From NCBI RefSeq assembly GCF_037892545.1, contig NZ_JBBKBG010000004.1, positions 78,169-142,168 of the forward strand: a DNA stretch of 64,000 nucleotides. Direction: 5' to 3'. Under the pieces are notes generated by a model. The model did no database searches, was not told the origin of the DNA, and was given only the letters and a program-made list of their open reading frames with translations. Positions 34,608 to 43,602 of this stretch are shown piece by piece. The number at the start of each line of letters is the position of its first letter. The stretch's first letter is position 1. The position numbers were made by a program, and so were the translations under genes. The DNA is from Pseudogracilibacillus sp037892545 (GTDB taxonomy: Bacteria; Bacillota; Bacilli; Bacillales; Amphibacillaceae).

Positions 34608-35825
34608 ATGAAAAAGTATATGAAATTAATTAGTGTCGCAGTGATGATTGTGGTGATATATACCGTTTTCTTTATTTCAGGCAAGGAAATGACAGCAAGC
34701 TTTCCGCAAATAAAGTTTCATCATATAGAAGGTGATGCAAGTTTAGTAGAATCATTAGCCATTTTCGGGTCCATCAATATGGGGGATTATTTTTTTGATG
34801 AAACTTTTAAATATGACAAAAATGGTACGACTTATGAAGCGGATCTTCCTTGGTTAGAACGATTAGATGGATTCTCTTCAGAACAGATGGAACGATTAAA
34901 TGAAAAATATCCATCTTTTATGCGCGGGAAGGATGAATATGATTCCTATTTTTTTGAGTCAGATGAGATTGTTGCATATGTTGGGTTCTCTAGTATGAAT
35001 TGGGAAATGGCTCCAGAAAAATTTGACGTACATTTGTTAGATAAGGATTCTAAACAAGTGACAAAACTTTCGGTTGATATTCCAGATGTTTTAGATTATT
35101 GGTATTTAGATATACGAAATGTGTATTATGAAGATGGCAACATATTTGTTACGACTGTAAATCATAAAGAAGATGCCGTTGTTTCAAGTGAATATGGGAA
35201 TTATGCCGAAGAAGTAGTGATATATACATTTGATATGGAAAATGAAAAATTAGAAAATACGACATCGATCTATACGGTTGATGCGTTAGAGAACGATGAA
35301 GGTTTTGCCTATGCGACTGTATTAGAAGCAGATAAAGATAAAGGGTCACTCTATCTAGTAGATTCAAGTGAAATTTACTCAGACGATGGTTCAATTAAGA
35401 TGAAGTTAAATAAAGTTATGCAGATAGATGTTGCATCACAAAAGAAAAAGGAAATACAGGTAGAGAAGGAAGTAAAAGGCGGTGTTCCTGTACAAGCGGA
35501 TGCTAATGACCTCTATTTCTTACAAAACAAAGATGGTAAAGCGGCATTAATGAAATATAATGTAGAAAATGGCGAGAGGATATCAACACTTATTTTTGAT
35601 GAAGGGGTATCGTATGATGATGCACAAGATAGTTATATCGAGGAAATAAATGGGCTCTTATACTTCATTCCAGCCTTTATGTATAATGATGACACGGCAA
35701 AAATAGCTGTTTTGGATACAAATACGTTGGATAAAAAATATGTTGGTGAATTAACGGTGGAAAATCGTCAACACATTAATAAATTCCTAGAAATATATAT
35801 TAATGAAGCGTATATAAAGGAGTAA
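34608..35825 (+). CDS. membrane-anchored extracellular protein of unknown function
   Basis: 405 residues with one N-terminal membrane segment (about residues 7-24) and a large acidic extracytoplasmic part rich in Asp, Glu, Tyr and beta-prone stretches. Repeated blocks such as YWYLDIRNVYYEDGNIFVTTV, DANDLYFLQNKDGKAALMKY and EINGLLYFIPAF suggest a beta-propeller-like fold; this is inference. No lipobox, protease or enzyme motif was found. It follows the permease gene by 13 bp with a AAGGGGGG site, so it is the fourth gene of the GntR-controlled operon and may sense or present the transporter's substrate. Confidence 0.75.
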   Translation: MKKYMKLISVAVMIVVIYTVFFISGKEMTASFPQIKFHHIEGDASLVESLAIFGSINMGDYFFDETFKYDKNGTTYEADLPWLERLDGFSSEQMERLNEKYPSFMRGKDEYDSYFFESDEIVAYVGFSSMNWEMAPEKFDVHLLDKDSKQVTKLSVDIPDVLDYWYLDIRNVYYEDGNIFVTTVNHKEDAVVSSEYGNYAEEVVIYTFDMENEKLENTTSIYTVDALENDEGFAYATVLEADKDKGSLYLVDSSEIYSDDGSIKMKLNKVMQIDVASQKKKEIQVEKEVKGGVPVQADANDLYFLQNKDGKAALMKYNVENGERISTLIFDEGVSYDDAQDSYIEEINGLLYFIPAFMYNDDTAKIAVLDTNTLDKKYVGELTVENRQHINKFLEIYINEAYIKE

Positions 35826-35890
35826 AGATGTGTGGGCTAAAAGCTACTACTTATTCGTTTTGCAATGACATCAGGTACAAATACAAGGAA

Positions 35891-35935
35891 AAGGGAATTT
35901 CAGTACGGTAAGTGGTACTGAAATTCCCTTTTTGT
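35891..35935 (+). terminator. bidirectional terminator after the gntR-ABC operon
   Basis: AAGGGAATTTCAGTAC (35891-35906) and GTACTGAAATTCCCTT (35915-35930), perfect 16-bp stem, then TTTG; A-rich on the other side for the minus-strand gene. Confidence 0.87.
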
Positions 35936-35963
35936 AGTTCATAGAGTTGCGGTCCTTTTTCGA

Positions 35964-36302
35964 TTAATTCCCATAAAAGTTTTCGTATAATCGTTTCACT
36001 TGTGTTTCAAGTTTTGCTGTTTGGACAATCCTTGCTTCTCGAAGATATTCTTTTCCATCAACGAACAACAGTAAAACAGGTGCAGTAAATATTTCGAACC
36101 GTCCGGCAATTTCTTGTACTTCTGCTGCATTGATTTGTCTAGTTGCAATGTTAGGAAATTGCTTAAATATCACTTCAATTTGTGGTAACAGTCCGTGGCA
36201 AACACTGCAATTTGGCATTGTAATATAAATAAATGCAAGTTCATTTTCTGTAATGAATGAATCGATTTCTTCCATCGTATGAATCGTTGCAAATGTGCTC
36301 AT
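35964..36302 (-). CDS. thioredoxin-like protein
   Basis: Small cytoplasmic thiol-disulfide protein of the thioredoxin fold, 112 residues. The active site is C32-S-V-C35 (TMPNCSVCHGLLPQI), with the cis-Pro in FTAPVLLLFVDGKEY. No signal peptide. Lies between the bidirectional terminator and the coat protein gene, both on the minus strand with 75 bp between. Partner unknown. Confidence 0.85.
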   Translation of the reverse strand: MSTFATIHTMEEIDSFITENELAFIYITMPNCSVCHGLLPQIEVIFKQFPNIATRQINAAEVQEIAGRFEIFTAPVLLLFVDGKEYLREARIVQTAKLETQVKRLYENFYGN

Positions 36303-36377
36303 TTTTCTACCGCCTTTTTATACTTGTTACTAGTATCATACAAGGATTTTTGCATCATGACTGTTTATTTGCTCACA

Positions 36378-36959
36378 TTATCGAGCAGGTGCAGGTGTGA
36401 TAGGATCTAAACAAGTAATCCCACAGAAACAGCGTAGGTCAACTGTAATACAAACACCTGTATAGCGGAAGTTACGAATCGAGCGATTTCCAAAAGTGCC
36501 ACAAATAGAATGTTTGGAACAACCATCATCGTCTTTCCTTGGTCCATGTCCTTGTTCAAAAATAGGTTCAAGTAGTTCTAAGCGCACGCAATGGTCATTG
36601 CCACGTACAAAGCCACGTACTTTAAATACTGGAGAACTAACACAACGAAAATGGTGATCACGGTCCCCACGAGTATCCCTACTAGTAAAGCCAGAAGCGA
36701 CAAACGTGCTACAGTTATCTTTACATTGTAACATAAATGGAATGGTCGTATACCTAGTAGGACGGTGTGTGTGTGTAGGAGAAAGTAAATCTTCAATGGA
36801 TTGGTCACAGCTTGTAATACATCTGCTCGCATCGTCTGCTGCCGCCTTTTTTTGCGCATCGAAAATTCTTCTAACCGTATCTTCTACACAACCCCCACTT
36901 GTGCTAGGTCTTGTATGTTGATTTTCTTGCCAACAAGGGAATTCATTTTGGCAACTCAT
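36378..36959 (-). CDS. spore coat protein of the CotY/CotZ/ExsY family
   Basis: Cysteine-rich outer spore coat or exosporium basal-layer protein that self-assembles through disulfides. About 193 residues with 15 cysteines; family landmarks are MSCQ, GGCVEDTVRRI, TIPFMLQCKDN, CVRLELLEPI and the terminal CITVDLRCFCGITCLDP. ATG 36959 is chosen because AAAGGAG lies eight bases before it; an in-frame GTG at 36968 is less likely. A sigma-K-like promoter precedes it, consistent with late mother-cell expression. Confidence 0.9.
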   Translation of the reverse strand: MSCQNEFPCWQENQHTRPSTSGGCVEDTVRRIFDAQKKAAADDASRCITSCDQSIEDLLSPTHTHRPTRYTTIPFMLQCKDNCSTFVASGFTSRDTRGDRDHHFRCVSSPVFKVRGFVRGNDHCVRLELLEPIFEQGHGPRKDDDGCSKHSICGTFGNRSIRNFRYTGVCITVDLRCFCGITCLDPITPAPAR

Positions 36960-36990
36960 ACTTAACACTCCTTTCTATTATTTTCACTAC

Positions 36991-37018
36991 TATCTTATGG
37001 AATGTGTTGATTTAAGGT
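36991..37018 (-). promoter_or_regulatory. probable sigma-K promoter of the coat gene
   Basis: On the minus strand CATAAGATA (36999-36991) matches the sigma-K -10 consensus CATANNNTA; AC at 37018-37017 lies 17 bp upstream as the minimal -35. Confidence 0.5.
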
Positions 37019-37164
37019 TGTTTTATCGTCTACAAAAGAGTAATTTGAGTAAACTGTGTAAAAATTATACATATTGTTGAATTTTTATAAATATTTATGT
37101 ATAATAATTCTAATTCGTTGATTGAAAATTTAGACAACATGGGACACATAGGTGGTGGACAAGC

Positions 37165-37791
37165 GTGGGTCGAGAGGAAACATTAGATTTATTAAAGAGG
37201 GTTGCAGATGGAATTGCCATGATGTTTGGGAGTAATTGTGAAACCGTTATACATGACATGGAAAAAGAAACATCATCCATCGTATATATTACAAATGGAC
37301 ATGTAACCGAAAGGGAAGTGGGGGATAGCTTAACTATTTTAGGAAAAAAGGAATTAGCGGATGTATATAAAGGAGTGGATTTAGTAAATAAAAAAGGGAT
37401 TGCGAAAAACAATCATTTTATAAAAGGATCCACATTTCATGCAAAAGGGGATGGGTATCACTTTGCATTAGGTATTAATTATGATTATACAAATATGTTG
37501 ATGGTGCATAATATCGTTTCCGAATTAATTAATGTTGGAGATAGTATGGACATCGCAGCTGTTAGTAGTGATGAAAATTTAGAACACAAACTGGAAGAGT
37601 TATTTTCAGAGGCGATGGAGTATATTGGTAAACCTGTTGCTTTCATGAGAAAGAATGATCGTGTAGAAATGATTAAATATTTAAATGAAAAAGGCGCATT
37701 CTCGATTCATAAAGGAATTCCAACGATTGCGGAAAAAATGAATATATCAAGATACACTATTTACAACTATTTACGAGAAATAAAAGAATGA
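37165..37791 (+). CDS. YheO/DauR-like PAS-HTH transcriptional regulator
   Basis: 208 residues. N-terminal PAS-like YheO domain (DGIAMMFGSNCETVIHDMEKE... GDGYHFALGINYDYTNM) and a C-terminal helix-turn-helix (PTIAEKMNISRYTIYNYLREI), the arrangement of the DauR/YheO family, which often controls D-amino-acid or small-metabolite genes. GTG 37165 follows AGGTGGTGG. No obvious target gene is adjacent; it is monocistronic with its own terminator. Confidence 0.87.
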   Translation: MGREETLDLLKRVADGIAMMFGSNCETVIHDMEKETSSIVYITNGHVTEREVGDSLTILGKKELADVYKGVDLVNKKGIAKNNHFIKGSTFHAKGDGYHFALGINYDYTNMLMVHNIVSELINVGDSMDIAAVSSDENLEHKLEELFSEAMEYIGKPVAFMRKNDRVEMIKYLNEKGAFSIHKGIPTIAEKMNISRYTIYNYLREIKE

Positions 37792-37818
37792 TATCTTCTT
37801 AATGATAGGAGTAAAGGG

Positions 37819-37864
37819 AGATGGCAAACATCGTAGATTCATACAATGTTTGCCATCTTTTCTT
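37819..37864 (+). terminator. terminator of the YheO-like gene
   Basis: AGATGGCAAACAT (37819-37831) and ATGTTTGCCATCT (37846-37858), then TTTCTTTT. The rest of the gap to 38076 has a TATAAT at about 37957 but no convincing -35 box. Confidence 0.87.
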
Positions 37865-38076
37865 TTGATAATGTTATAGAAACATAGGATAAAAGTTTAT
37901 AGGTAGTTTTCAAAATGAAGTGGTTTCTTTTTCATACATCCTCCTTCTTTTTAAATATGTTATAATTTTAGGATAACAGATGACGTAATGTTAACCTGCA
38001 AGAACAAATATGGATCGTTGATTTTCTCATATAGAAGGGATACGTAAGAAACTACATAAAGGAAAGTGTGAAGAAA

Positions 38077-39093
38077 ATGGACCGTTATTCGAGGCAAACA
38101 TTATTTGCACCAATTGGAGAAAAAGGGCAAAAAACATTACAAAAAAAGCACGTCCTTATTATCGGAGTAGGAACGTTAGGGACATTAAGTTCGGAAAGTT
38201 TAGTGCGTGCCGGGGTTGGTAAAGTAACGATTGTCGACCGTGATTATGTTGAATGGAGTAATTTGCAAAGACAACATTTATTTACAGAACAAGATGCAAC
38301 AGAACGCCTGCCAAAAGTAATCGCGGCTAAAAGACGTTTAACAGCAATTAATTCAGAGGTAGAGATTGTTGCTCACATTTTAGATGTTACTCCTGTAGAG
38401 CTAGAATGGCTCGTAGATGGAGTCGATCTTATCTTAGACGCAACAGATAATTTTGACATCCGCATGATGATGAACGATATTGCAATGAAATATAATATTC
38501 CGTGGATTTATGGTTCGTGTGTCGGAAGTTATGGAGTAAGCTATACGATTCGTCGTCAGCAGACACCTTGTTTGCATTGTATTTTAGGGAAAATTCCGAT
38601 TGGGGGTCCAACGTGTGATACAGCTGGGATTATTCAACCGGCAGCAAGCCAAGTTGTCATACACCAAACGACAGAAGCATTAAAAATTTTAACGGGAAAT
38701 GAAGCGGCATTAAGAGGAACATTTATTTCATTTGATGTGTGGCAAAATGAGACGGTTTCGATGAAGGTAGATAAAATGAAAAAGCATGATTGCCCTTCAT
38801 GTGGAGAGGGAGCAACCTATCCATTTTTAACATTTGATGAACAGACGAAATCAGCCGTATTATGTGGCCGTAACGCCGTTCAAATTCGACCACCTATCTT
38901 ACAAGAAAGAAATTTACAACGAACAGCGAGTAGTTTAGAAAAGGTGTCAGAAAAAATAGAGTTAAATCCATTTTTATTATCCTGTACTATTGGAGAAGAA
39001 CGGCTCGTCCTTTTTAAAGATGGCCGGGCACTTATTCATGGCACGAATGATACAGATTACGCGAAAACATTGTATCATCGATATTTAAGTTAA
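38077..39093 (+). CDS. ThiF/MoeB family sulfur-carrier adenylyltransferase
   Basis: E1-like enzyme that adenylates the C-terminus of ThiS or MoaD for thiamine or molybdopterin synthesis. 338 residues: RYSRQTLFAPIGEKGQ, nucleotide loop IIGVGTLGT, DRDYVEWSNLQRQ, zinc cysteines in PCLHCIL and CPSCG, and the conserved CDTAGI. The C-terminal ~80 residues are less conserved. ATG 38077 gives the usual MDRYSRQ start, though a GTG at 38068 is closer to AAAGGAAA. Neither thiS nor moaD is adjacent, so MoeB or ThiF cannot be chosen; modABC elsewhere in the window makes molybdopterin synthesis plausible. Confidence 0.88.
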   Translation: MDRYSRQTLFAPIGEKGQKTLQKKHVLIIGVGTLGTLSSESLVRAGVGKVTIVDRDYVEWSNLQRQHLFTEQDATERLPKVIAAKRRLTAINSEVEIVAHILDVTPVELEWLVDGVDLILDATDNFDIRMMMNDIAMKYNIPWIYGSCVGSYGVSYTIRRQQTPCLHCILGKIPIGGPTCDTAGIIQPAASQVVIHQTTEALKILTGNEAALRGTFISFDVWQNETVSMKVDKMKKHDCPSCGEGATYPFLTFDEQTKSAVLCGRNAVQIRPPILQERNLQRTASSLEKVSEKIELNPFLLSCTIGEERLVLFKDGRALIHGTNDTDYAKTLYHRYLS

Positions 39094-39105
39094 AAAGATA
39101 AATCA

Positions 39106-39142
39106 CCTCAGAAACACGCTTCTATTAAAAGCGTATCTGAGG
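39106..39142 (-). terminator. probable terminator of trp operon
   Basis: CCTCAGA (39106-39112) pairs with TCTGAGG (39136-39142) around an inner CGCTT/AAGCG stem; on the minus strand it is followed by TGATTTATCTTTTT. Confidence 0.55.
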
Positions 39143-39159
39143 CGATTGCATGTAGAGAT

Positions 39160-39957
39160 TTAATTCGTCAATCGTTGTTTTTTTGGTAAACTTTCTTGGA
39201 TTAAAGTACGTACTTCTGTCGCTTTTTCTTCATGAAAAAGTTGCACGATTTTACTTCCGACAATGACGCCATCCCCGTGGCTACTTAATTCCCTAGCTTG
39301 TGTTGCATTGGATACACCAAATCCGGCTAATACTGGCACATTGCTGTATTCTTTTAATGTTTGTAAATAATCACTTACACGTGCATCATGATTCGCTCGT
39401 TCCCCTGTCGTTCCCGTAACGGAAACAGCATATAAAAACCCTTCAGATTGTGCTGCAATCTTCTTTAAACGGTCTTCTGTACTTGTCAATGCGGCTAGAC
39501 GAATATAGGCAATATCATTTGCCGCAAGACTTGGGGCAATTAATTCCTCTTCTTCCATTGGGATGTCAGGAACGATGATTCCATCGACCCCAACCTGTTT
39601 ACAATCTGCAGCAAATTGTTCCACACCATAAGCGAAAATCGGATTAATGTAGGTCATTAATATAATAGGTACTTGACGCATGTCTTTTTTAGGTGCAATG
39701 GTATCTAGTACTTTCCGCAAATTTGTACCATGCTCTAATGCACGAATGCTCGCTTCCTGAATCGTAGGACCATCCGCAACAGGGTCTGAAAATGGGATCC
39801 CAAGCTCAATGGCAGCAGCCCCACTTTCTTCTAAAAATTGAATCCGATCATTTAATGTTTCTAATCCACCGTCTCCGGCAACGATATATGGTACGAATAA
39901 ATTTTCATTACGTTGTTGAATTTCTTGGAAATAATGATCTATTTTTGCTTTGCCCAT
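39160..39957 (-). CDS. trpA: tryptophan synthase alpha chain
   Basis: Cleaves indole-3-glycerol phosphate to indole and glyceraldehyde-3-phosphate. 265 residues; ELGIPFSDPVADGPTIQEAS (catalytic Asp), TYINPIFAYG, PDIPMEEEE and GFGVSNATQA. Its ATG directly abuts the trpB stop. Last gene of trpEDCFBA. Confidence 0.96.
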   Translation of the reverse strand: MGKAKIDHYFQEIQQRNENLFVPYIVAGDGGLETLNDRIQFLEESGAAAIELGIPFSDPVADGPTIQEASIRALEHGTNLRKVLDTIAPKKDMRQVPIILMTYINPIFAYGVEQFAADCKQVGVDGIIVPDIPMEEEELIAPSLAANDIAYIRLAALTSTEDRLKKIAAQSEGFLYAVSVTGTTGERANHDARVSDYLQTLKEYSNVPVLAGFGVSNATQARELSSHGDGVIVGSKIVQLFHEEKATEVRTLIQESLPKKQRLTN

Positions 39958-41154
39958 TTATTTCGACTCCAATCTATCTTTCACTTGTTGTACATCTTTA
40001 TCTCCACGACCTGATAGGCAAATGACGATAATGTCTCCTGGATGTACTTGTTTAGCTAATTTTTTTGCATATGCAACAGCATGAGCACTTTCTAAAGCAG
40101 GGATGATACCTTCTGTTTTGGATAATAGTTGAAAAGCTTCTAATGCTTCATCATCATTAATAGCATCGTATGTTACACGGTTCGTTTCTTTTAGATGACT
40201 ATGTTCCGGACCGACACCTGGATAATCTAATCCAGCCGATATAGAAAAAGCTTCTTGAATTTGTCCGTTACTGTCTTGTAGTAGTTTTGTCATTGTACCG
40301 TGTAAAATACCCGTTTCTCCAACAGATAAGGTGGCGGCATGTTTTCCTTGTGTAACACCTAATCCACCCGCTTCCACTCCGTACATCTGGACATTTGTTT
40401 CATCGATGAATGGATAAAACATCCCCATCGCATTACTTCCACCACCGACAGCGGCGATGACATGATTAGGCATCTGTCCGATTTGTTCCGTTATTTGGTT
40501 TTTCGTTTCAAATCCAATGATCGATTGAAAATCACGAACAATTTTTGGAAATGGATGTGGACCAACGACAGAACCTAAAATATAATGTGTATCCTCTACA
40601 TTCGCAACCCAATAGCGTAATGCTTCATTTACTGCATCTTTTAATGTACTACTTCCTTGTTCTACACCGACAACCTTAGCACCGAGCAATTCCATGCGGA
40701 AAACATTCAATGCTTGACGTTTAATATCTTTTGCACCCATAAAAACGATACATTCTAAATCAAGTAATGCACAAACAGTTGCGGTTGCAACACCGTGTTG
40801 ACCAGCACCAGTTTCGGCTACAATTTTTTTCTTGCCCATTCGTTTTGCAAGTAATGCTTGCCCAAGGGAGTTATTAATTTTATGTGCACCTGTATGGTTT
40901 AAATCTTCTCGTTTTAAAAAGACGCGTACATCACCGATTGCTTTGGCGAAGTTGATTGCTTCATATAGCGGTGTTTCACGACCGACATAGTCTTTTAAAT
41001 AAGCATGAAACTCCTCCATAAAATGGTCATCCTTTATGGCATCTTCATATGCTGCTTCTAATTCTAATAATGCAGGCATTAATAATTCAGGAACGAACCG
41101 TCCGCCGAATGTACCGTATTTTCCTTCTTTAGTTGGCATTGAGTATGTTGTCAT
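39958..41154 (-). CDS. trpB: tryptophan synthase beta chain
   Basis: PLP subunit that joins indole and serine. 398 residues; starts near YGTFGGRFVPELLMPAL, PLP lysine in GAHKINNSLGQA, AETGAGQHG, and the phosphate loop GGGSNAMG. Overlaps trpF by four bases (ATGA). Confidence 0.97.
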   Translation of the reverse strand: MTTYSMPTKEGKYGTFGGRFVPELLMPALLELEAAYEDAIKDDHFMEEFHAYLKDYVGRETPLYEAINFAKAIGDVRVFLKREDLNHTGAHKINNSLGQALLAKRMGKKKIVAETGAGQHGVATATVCALLDLECIVFMGAKDIKRQALNVFRMELLGAKVVGVEQGSSTLKDAVNEALRYWVANVEDTHYILGSVVGPHPFPKIVRDFQSIIGFETKNQITEQIGQMPNHVIAAVGGGSNAMGMFYPFIDETNVQMYGVEAGGLGVTQGKHAATLSVGETGILHGTMTKLLQDSNGQIQEAFSISAGLDYPGVGPEHSHLKETNRVTYDAINDDEALEAFQLLSKTEGIIPALESAHAVAYAKKLAKQVHPGDIIVICLSGRGDKDVQQVKDRLESK

Positions 41155-41762
41155 TGTGATCCATCCTTTTTCGCTAAAGTAATAAATTGTTCAATTTTTT
41201 TTGCATCCTTTATTCCGTTCGTTTCGACACCACTTGACACATCGACAGCATATGGTTGTACTTGTGTTCGTGCTTGTGCGACATTTTTGGACGTTAAACC
41301 ACCAGCTAAAATGAGTTTGTTTCTATCTATATCGAATTGATTGAGTGTCGTCCAATCAAATGTGACACCAGACCCACCTCGAAATTCCTTTGGTGGACTA
41401 TCGATTAAAATATAGTCAGCTGGATAATGGTTCATTAATTCATTCGTCACTTTTTCACTTGAGAATGCTTTTATAACTGGATATGGTAGGGAGGTTGCAA
41501 ATGCCGCACTCTCATCTCCGTGTAGCTGAATATAATCTAAGCCAACCTGTTCTGCGATATGACAAATATTTTCTTTCGTTTCATTCACGAACACACCGAC
41601 TTTTTTGATCGTTTTTCCTAATGTGTTGGCAATTTCTGCTGCTTTTTCTGTCGATACTTGTCTTTTGCTCGGTGCAAATACAAATCCGATAAAATTTGCC
41701 CCGTTTTCTTCCACAACTTTTGCCATTTCTATCGATGTGATGCCACATATTTTTACGTTCAT
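41151..41762 (-). CDS. trpF: phosphoribosylanthranilate isomerase
   Basis: Amadori rearrangement step of tryptophan synthesis. 203 residues; VKICGITSIEMA with the catalytic Cys, FVFAPSKRQVS, IQLHGDES and LAGGLTSKNV. Overlaps trpC and trpB by four bases on either side. Confidence 0.96.
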   Translation of the reverse strand: MNVKICGITSIEMAKVVEENGANFIGFVFAPSKRQVSTEKAAEIANTLGKTIKKVGVFVNETKENICHIAEQVGLDYIQLHGDESAAFATSLPYPVIKAFSSEKVTNELMNHYPADYILIDSPPKEFRGGSGVTFDWTTLNQFDIDRNKLILAGGLTSKNVAQARTQVQPYAVDVSSGVETNGIKDAKKIEQFITLAKKDGSQ

Positions 41763-42547
41763 TTAACACCCTTCTTTTCTTCAAATGGTAATTGGAATTC
41801 CTCCATTTTATCGGCAACATTTGTTGCACGCATGAGTGTTTCGCCGACTAAGATGGCTTCTGCTCCAGCATCCTTTACTATGGCGACATCATCCTCTGTT
41901 TCAATACCACTTTCACTAATAAAAATAATCTCATTATGACGTACCATTTTTGCCAAACGATTAGTCGTTTGTAGGTCGACATGGAATGTTTTTAAATCGC
42001 GATTATTCACACCGACTAATTTCGGGTTAAGTTGTAAGACGCGTTCCATTTCTTCTTCATTATGAACTTCACAAAGTACTTCCAAATCTAAACTTATTGC
42101 GTAATCGTATAAACGCCTTAAATGTGCATCATCGAGTGCTGCCGCGATGAGTAAAATAATATTTGCTCCATATGCTTTTGCACGGTCAATTTGAATTTCG
42201 TCGATGATAAAATCTTTACAAAGAATTGGAATATGTACTGCTGCACGTACATTTTGTAAATCTTCCATCGTTCCTTTGAAAAAGGGGGTATCAGTCAGTA
42301 CAGAAATAGCGCTAGCCCCATGCTGTTCATATAATTTTGCTTGTTGAACAGGATCGACATGTTCATTGATCATTCCTTTAGACGGGGAAGCACGTTTGAT
42401 TTCTGCAATGATCCCCATTTGATGATTTGCTCGAATCGTTTCGTAAAAAGTTGGTACTTTTTTATACTCATTTGTTGGGAAAGTTTCGCGATGTATCTGT
42501 TGCACTTCTTTTGCCTTTTCTTGTAAAATTTTCGTTAAAATTGTCAT
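41759..42547 (-). CDS. trpC: indole-3-glycerol phosphate synthase
   Basis: Closes the indole ring from the CdRP intermediate. About 262 residues; AEIKRASPSKG, PILCKDFIIDE, LCEVHNEEEM, GVNNRDLKTF and ISESGIETEDDV are all present. ATG 42547 is best spaced from AAAGGTG (42560-42554); ATG 42550 is adjacent and possible. Confidence 0.95.
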   Translation of the reverse strand: MTILTKILQEKAKEVQQIHRETFPTNEYKKVPTFYETIRANHQMGIIAEIKRASPSKGMINEHVDPVQQAKLYEQHGASAISVLTDTPFFKGTMEDLQNVRAAVHIPILCKDFIIDEIQIDRAKAYGANIILLIAAALDDAHLRRLYDYAISLDLEVLCEVHNEEEMERVLQLNPKLVGVNNRDLKTFHVDLQTTNRLAKMVRHNEIIFISESGIETEDDVAIVKDAGAEAILVGETLMRATNVADKMEEFQLPFEEKKGVK

Positions 42548-42560
42548 CATTATCACCTTT

Positions 42561-43589
42561 TTAAGAAATTATAGAATGAGCTTCATTGTTACTTACACGG
42601 ATTAAATAATGTAATGCGTGAAGTGCTTTTCCGGATTGAATACTTTCTTTGGCAATATCTATTCCTTCTATAATGGTACTTGCCTTTCCGTTTGCAAATA
42701 AGCCTAATGCTGCATTAAATAAAACAGTATCTAAATACGCACTCGGTTCATTGTTTAAAACACTTCGTAAAATTTCCGCATTTTGTTTTGCATCGCCGCC
42801 ACGAATAGCTTCGTTATCGTAAACAGGTAAACCGACATCATTTGGATGTACTGTAAATGATTGGATCTTTCCGTCCTCTAGTAGCACAAGATGGTTATCC
42901 CCTGCGAGTGATCCTTCATCCATATTTCCTGCACCATTCAGGACGAGCGCACGTTTTCTACCTAATGTTCTTAATGCTTTCGCAATGGTCGTTAATTTTG
43001 TACGATCATATACACCAATTAATTGTGCATCTAATTCTATCGGATTAGTTAAAGGACCAATTAAGTTAAAAATTGTTGGCAATCCTAGTTGTTGTCTCAC
43101 TTGCATAAATGGTTTTAATTTTGCATGGACATGTGGTGCAAATAAAAAGACGATATTGTTTTCCTTTAAGGTTGTTTCGATTTGTTCTTTCGTCATCGTT
43201 AAAGATACGCCGAGTTGTTCTAACACGTCTGCACTTCCAGTTGTACTTGATACACTTCGATTGCCATGTTTTGCAACAGGGATACCGGCACCTGCTAATA
43301 CGAATGCAGATGTCGTACTAATATTGAAGCTGTTCGACCGATCTCCACCTGTACCGCAGTTATCCATCACATTTGCTAGTTGGATATCACTCATGACAGA
43401 TTGTTCTCGAATGACTTGAGCGATTCCAGCGATTTCTTCTGGTGTTTCCCCTTTTATACGAAGTGCTGTTAAAAATGCAGCTATTTGTGAATCTGGGATC
43501 TCTTCTGTTAAACATAAATTCGTCACATGACCTATTTCATCCATCGTTAAATCATTCGCTTGCATTAATTTTTCAAGATAATCTCTCAT
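42561..43589 (-). CDS. trpD: anthranilate phosphoribosyltransferase
   Basis: Joins anthranilate and PRPP. 342 residues; PRPP loop DNCGTGGDRSNSFNISTTSA, KHGNRSVSSTTGSADVLE, and FLFAPHVHAKLKPF. It follows trpE by 13 bp. No trpG gene lies between trpE and trpD. Confidence 0.96.
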   Translation of the reverse strand: MRDYLEKLMQANDLTMDEIGHVTNLCLTEEIPDSQIAAFLTALRIKGETPEEIAGIAQVIREQSVMSDIQLANVMDNCGTGGDRSNSFNISTTSAFVLAGAGIPVAKHGNRSVSSTTGSADVLEQLGVSLTMTKEQIETTLKENNIVFLFAPHVHAKLKPFMQVRQQLGLPTIFNLIGPLTNPIELDAQLIGVYDRTKLTTIAKALRTLGRKRALVLNGAGNMDEGSLAGDNHLVLLEDGKIQSFTVHPNDVGLPVYDNEAIRGGDAKQNAEILRSVLNNEPSAYLDTVLFNAALGLFANGKASTIIEGIDIAKESIQSGKALHALHYLIRVSNNEAHSIIS

Positions 43590-43602
43590 GAGAAAATTCC
43601 CC

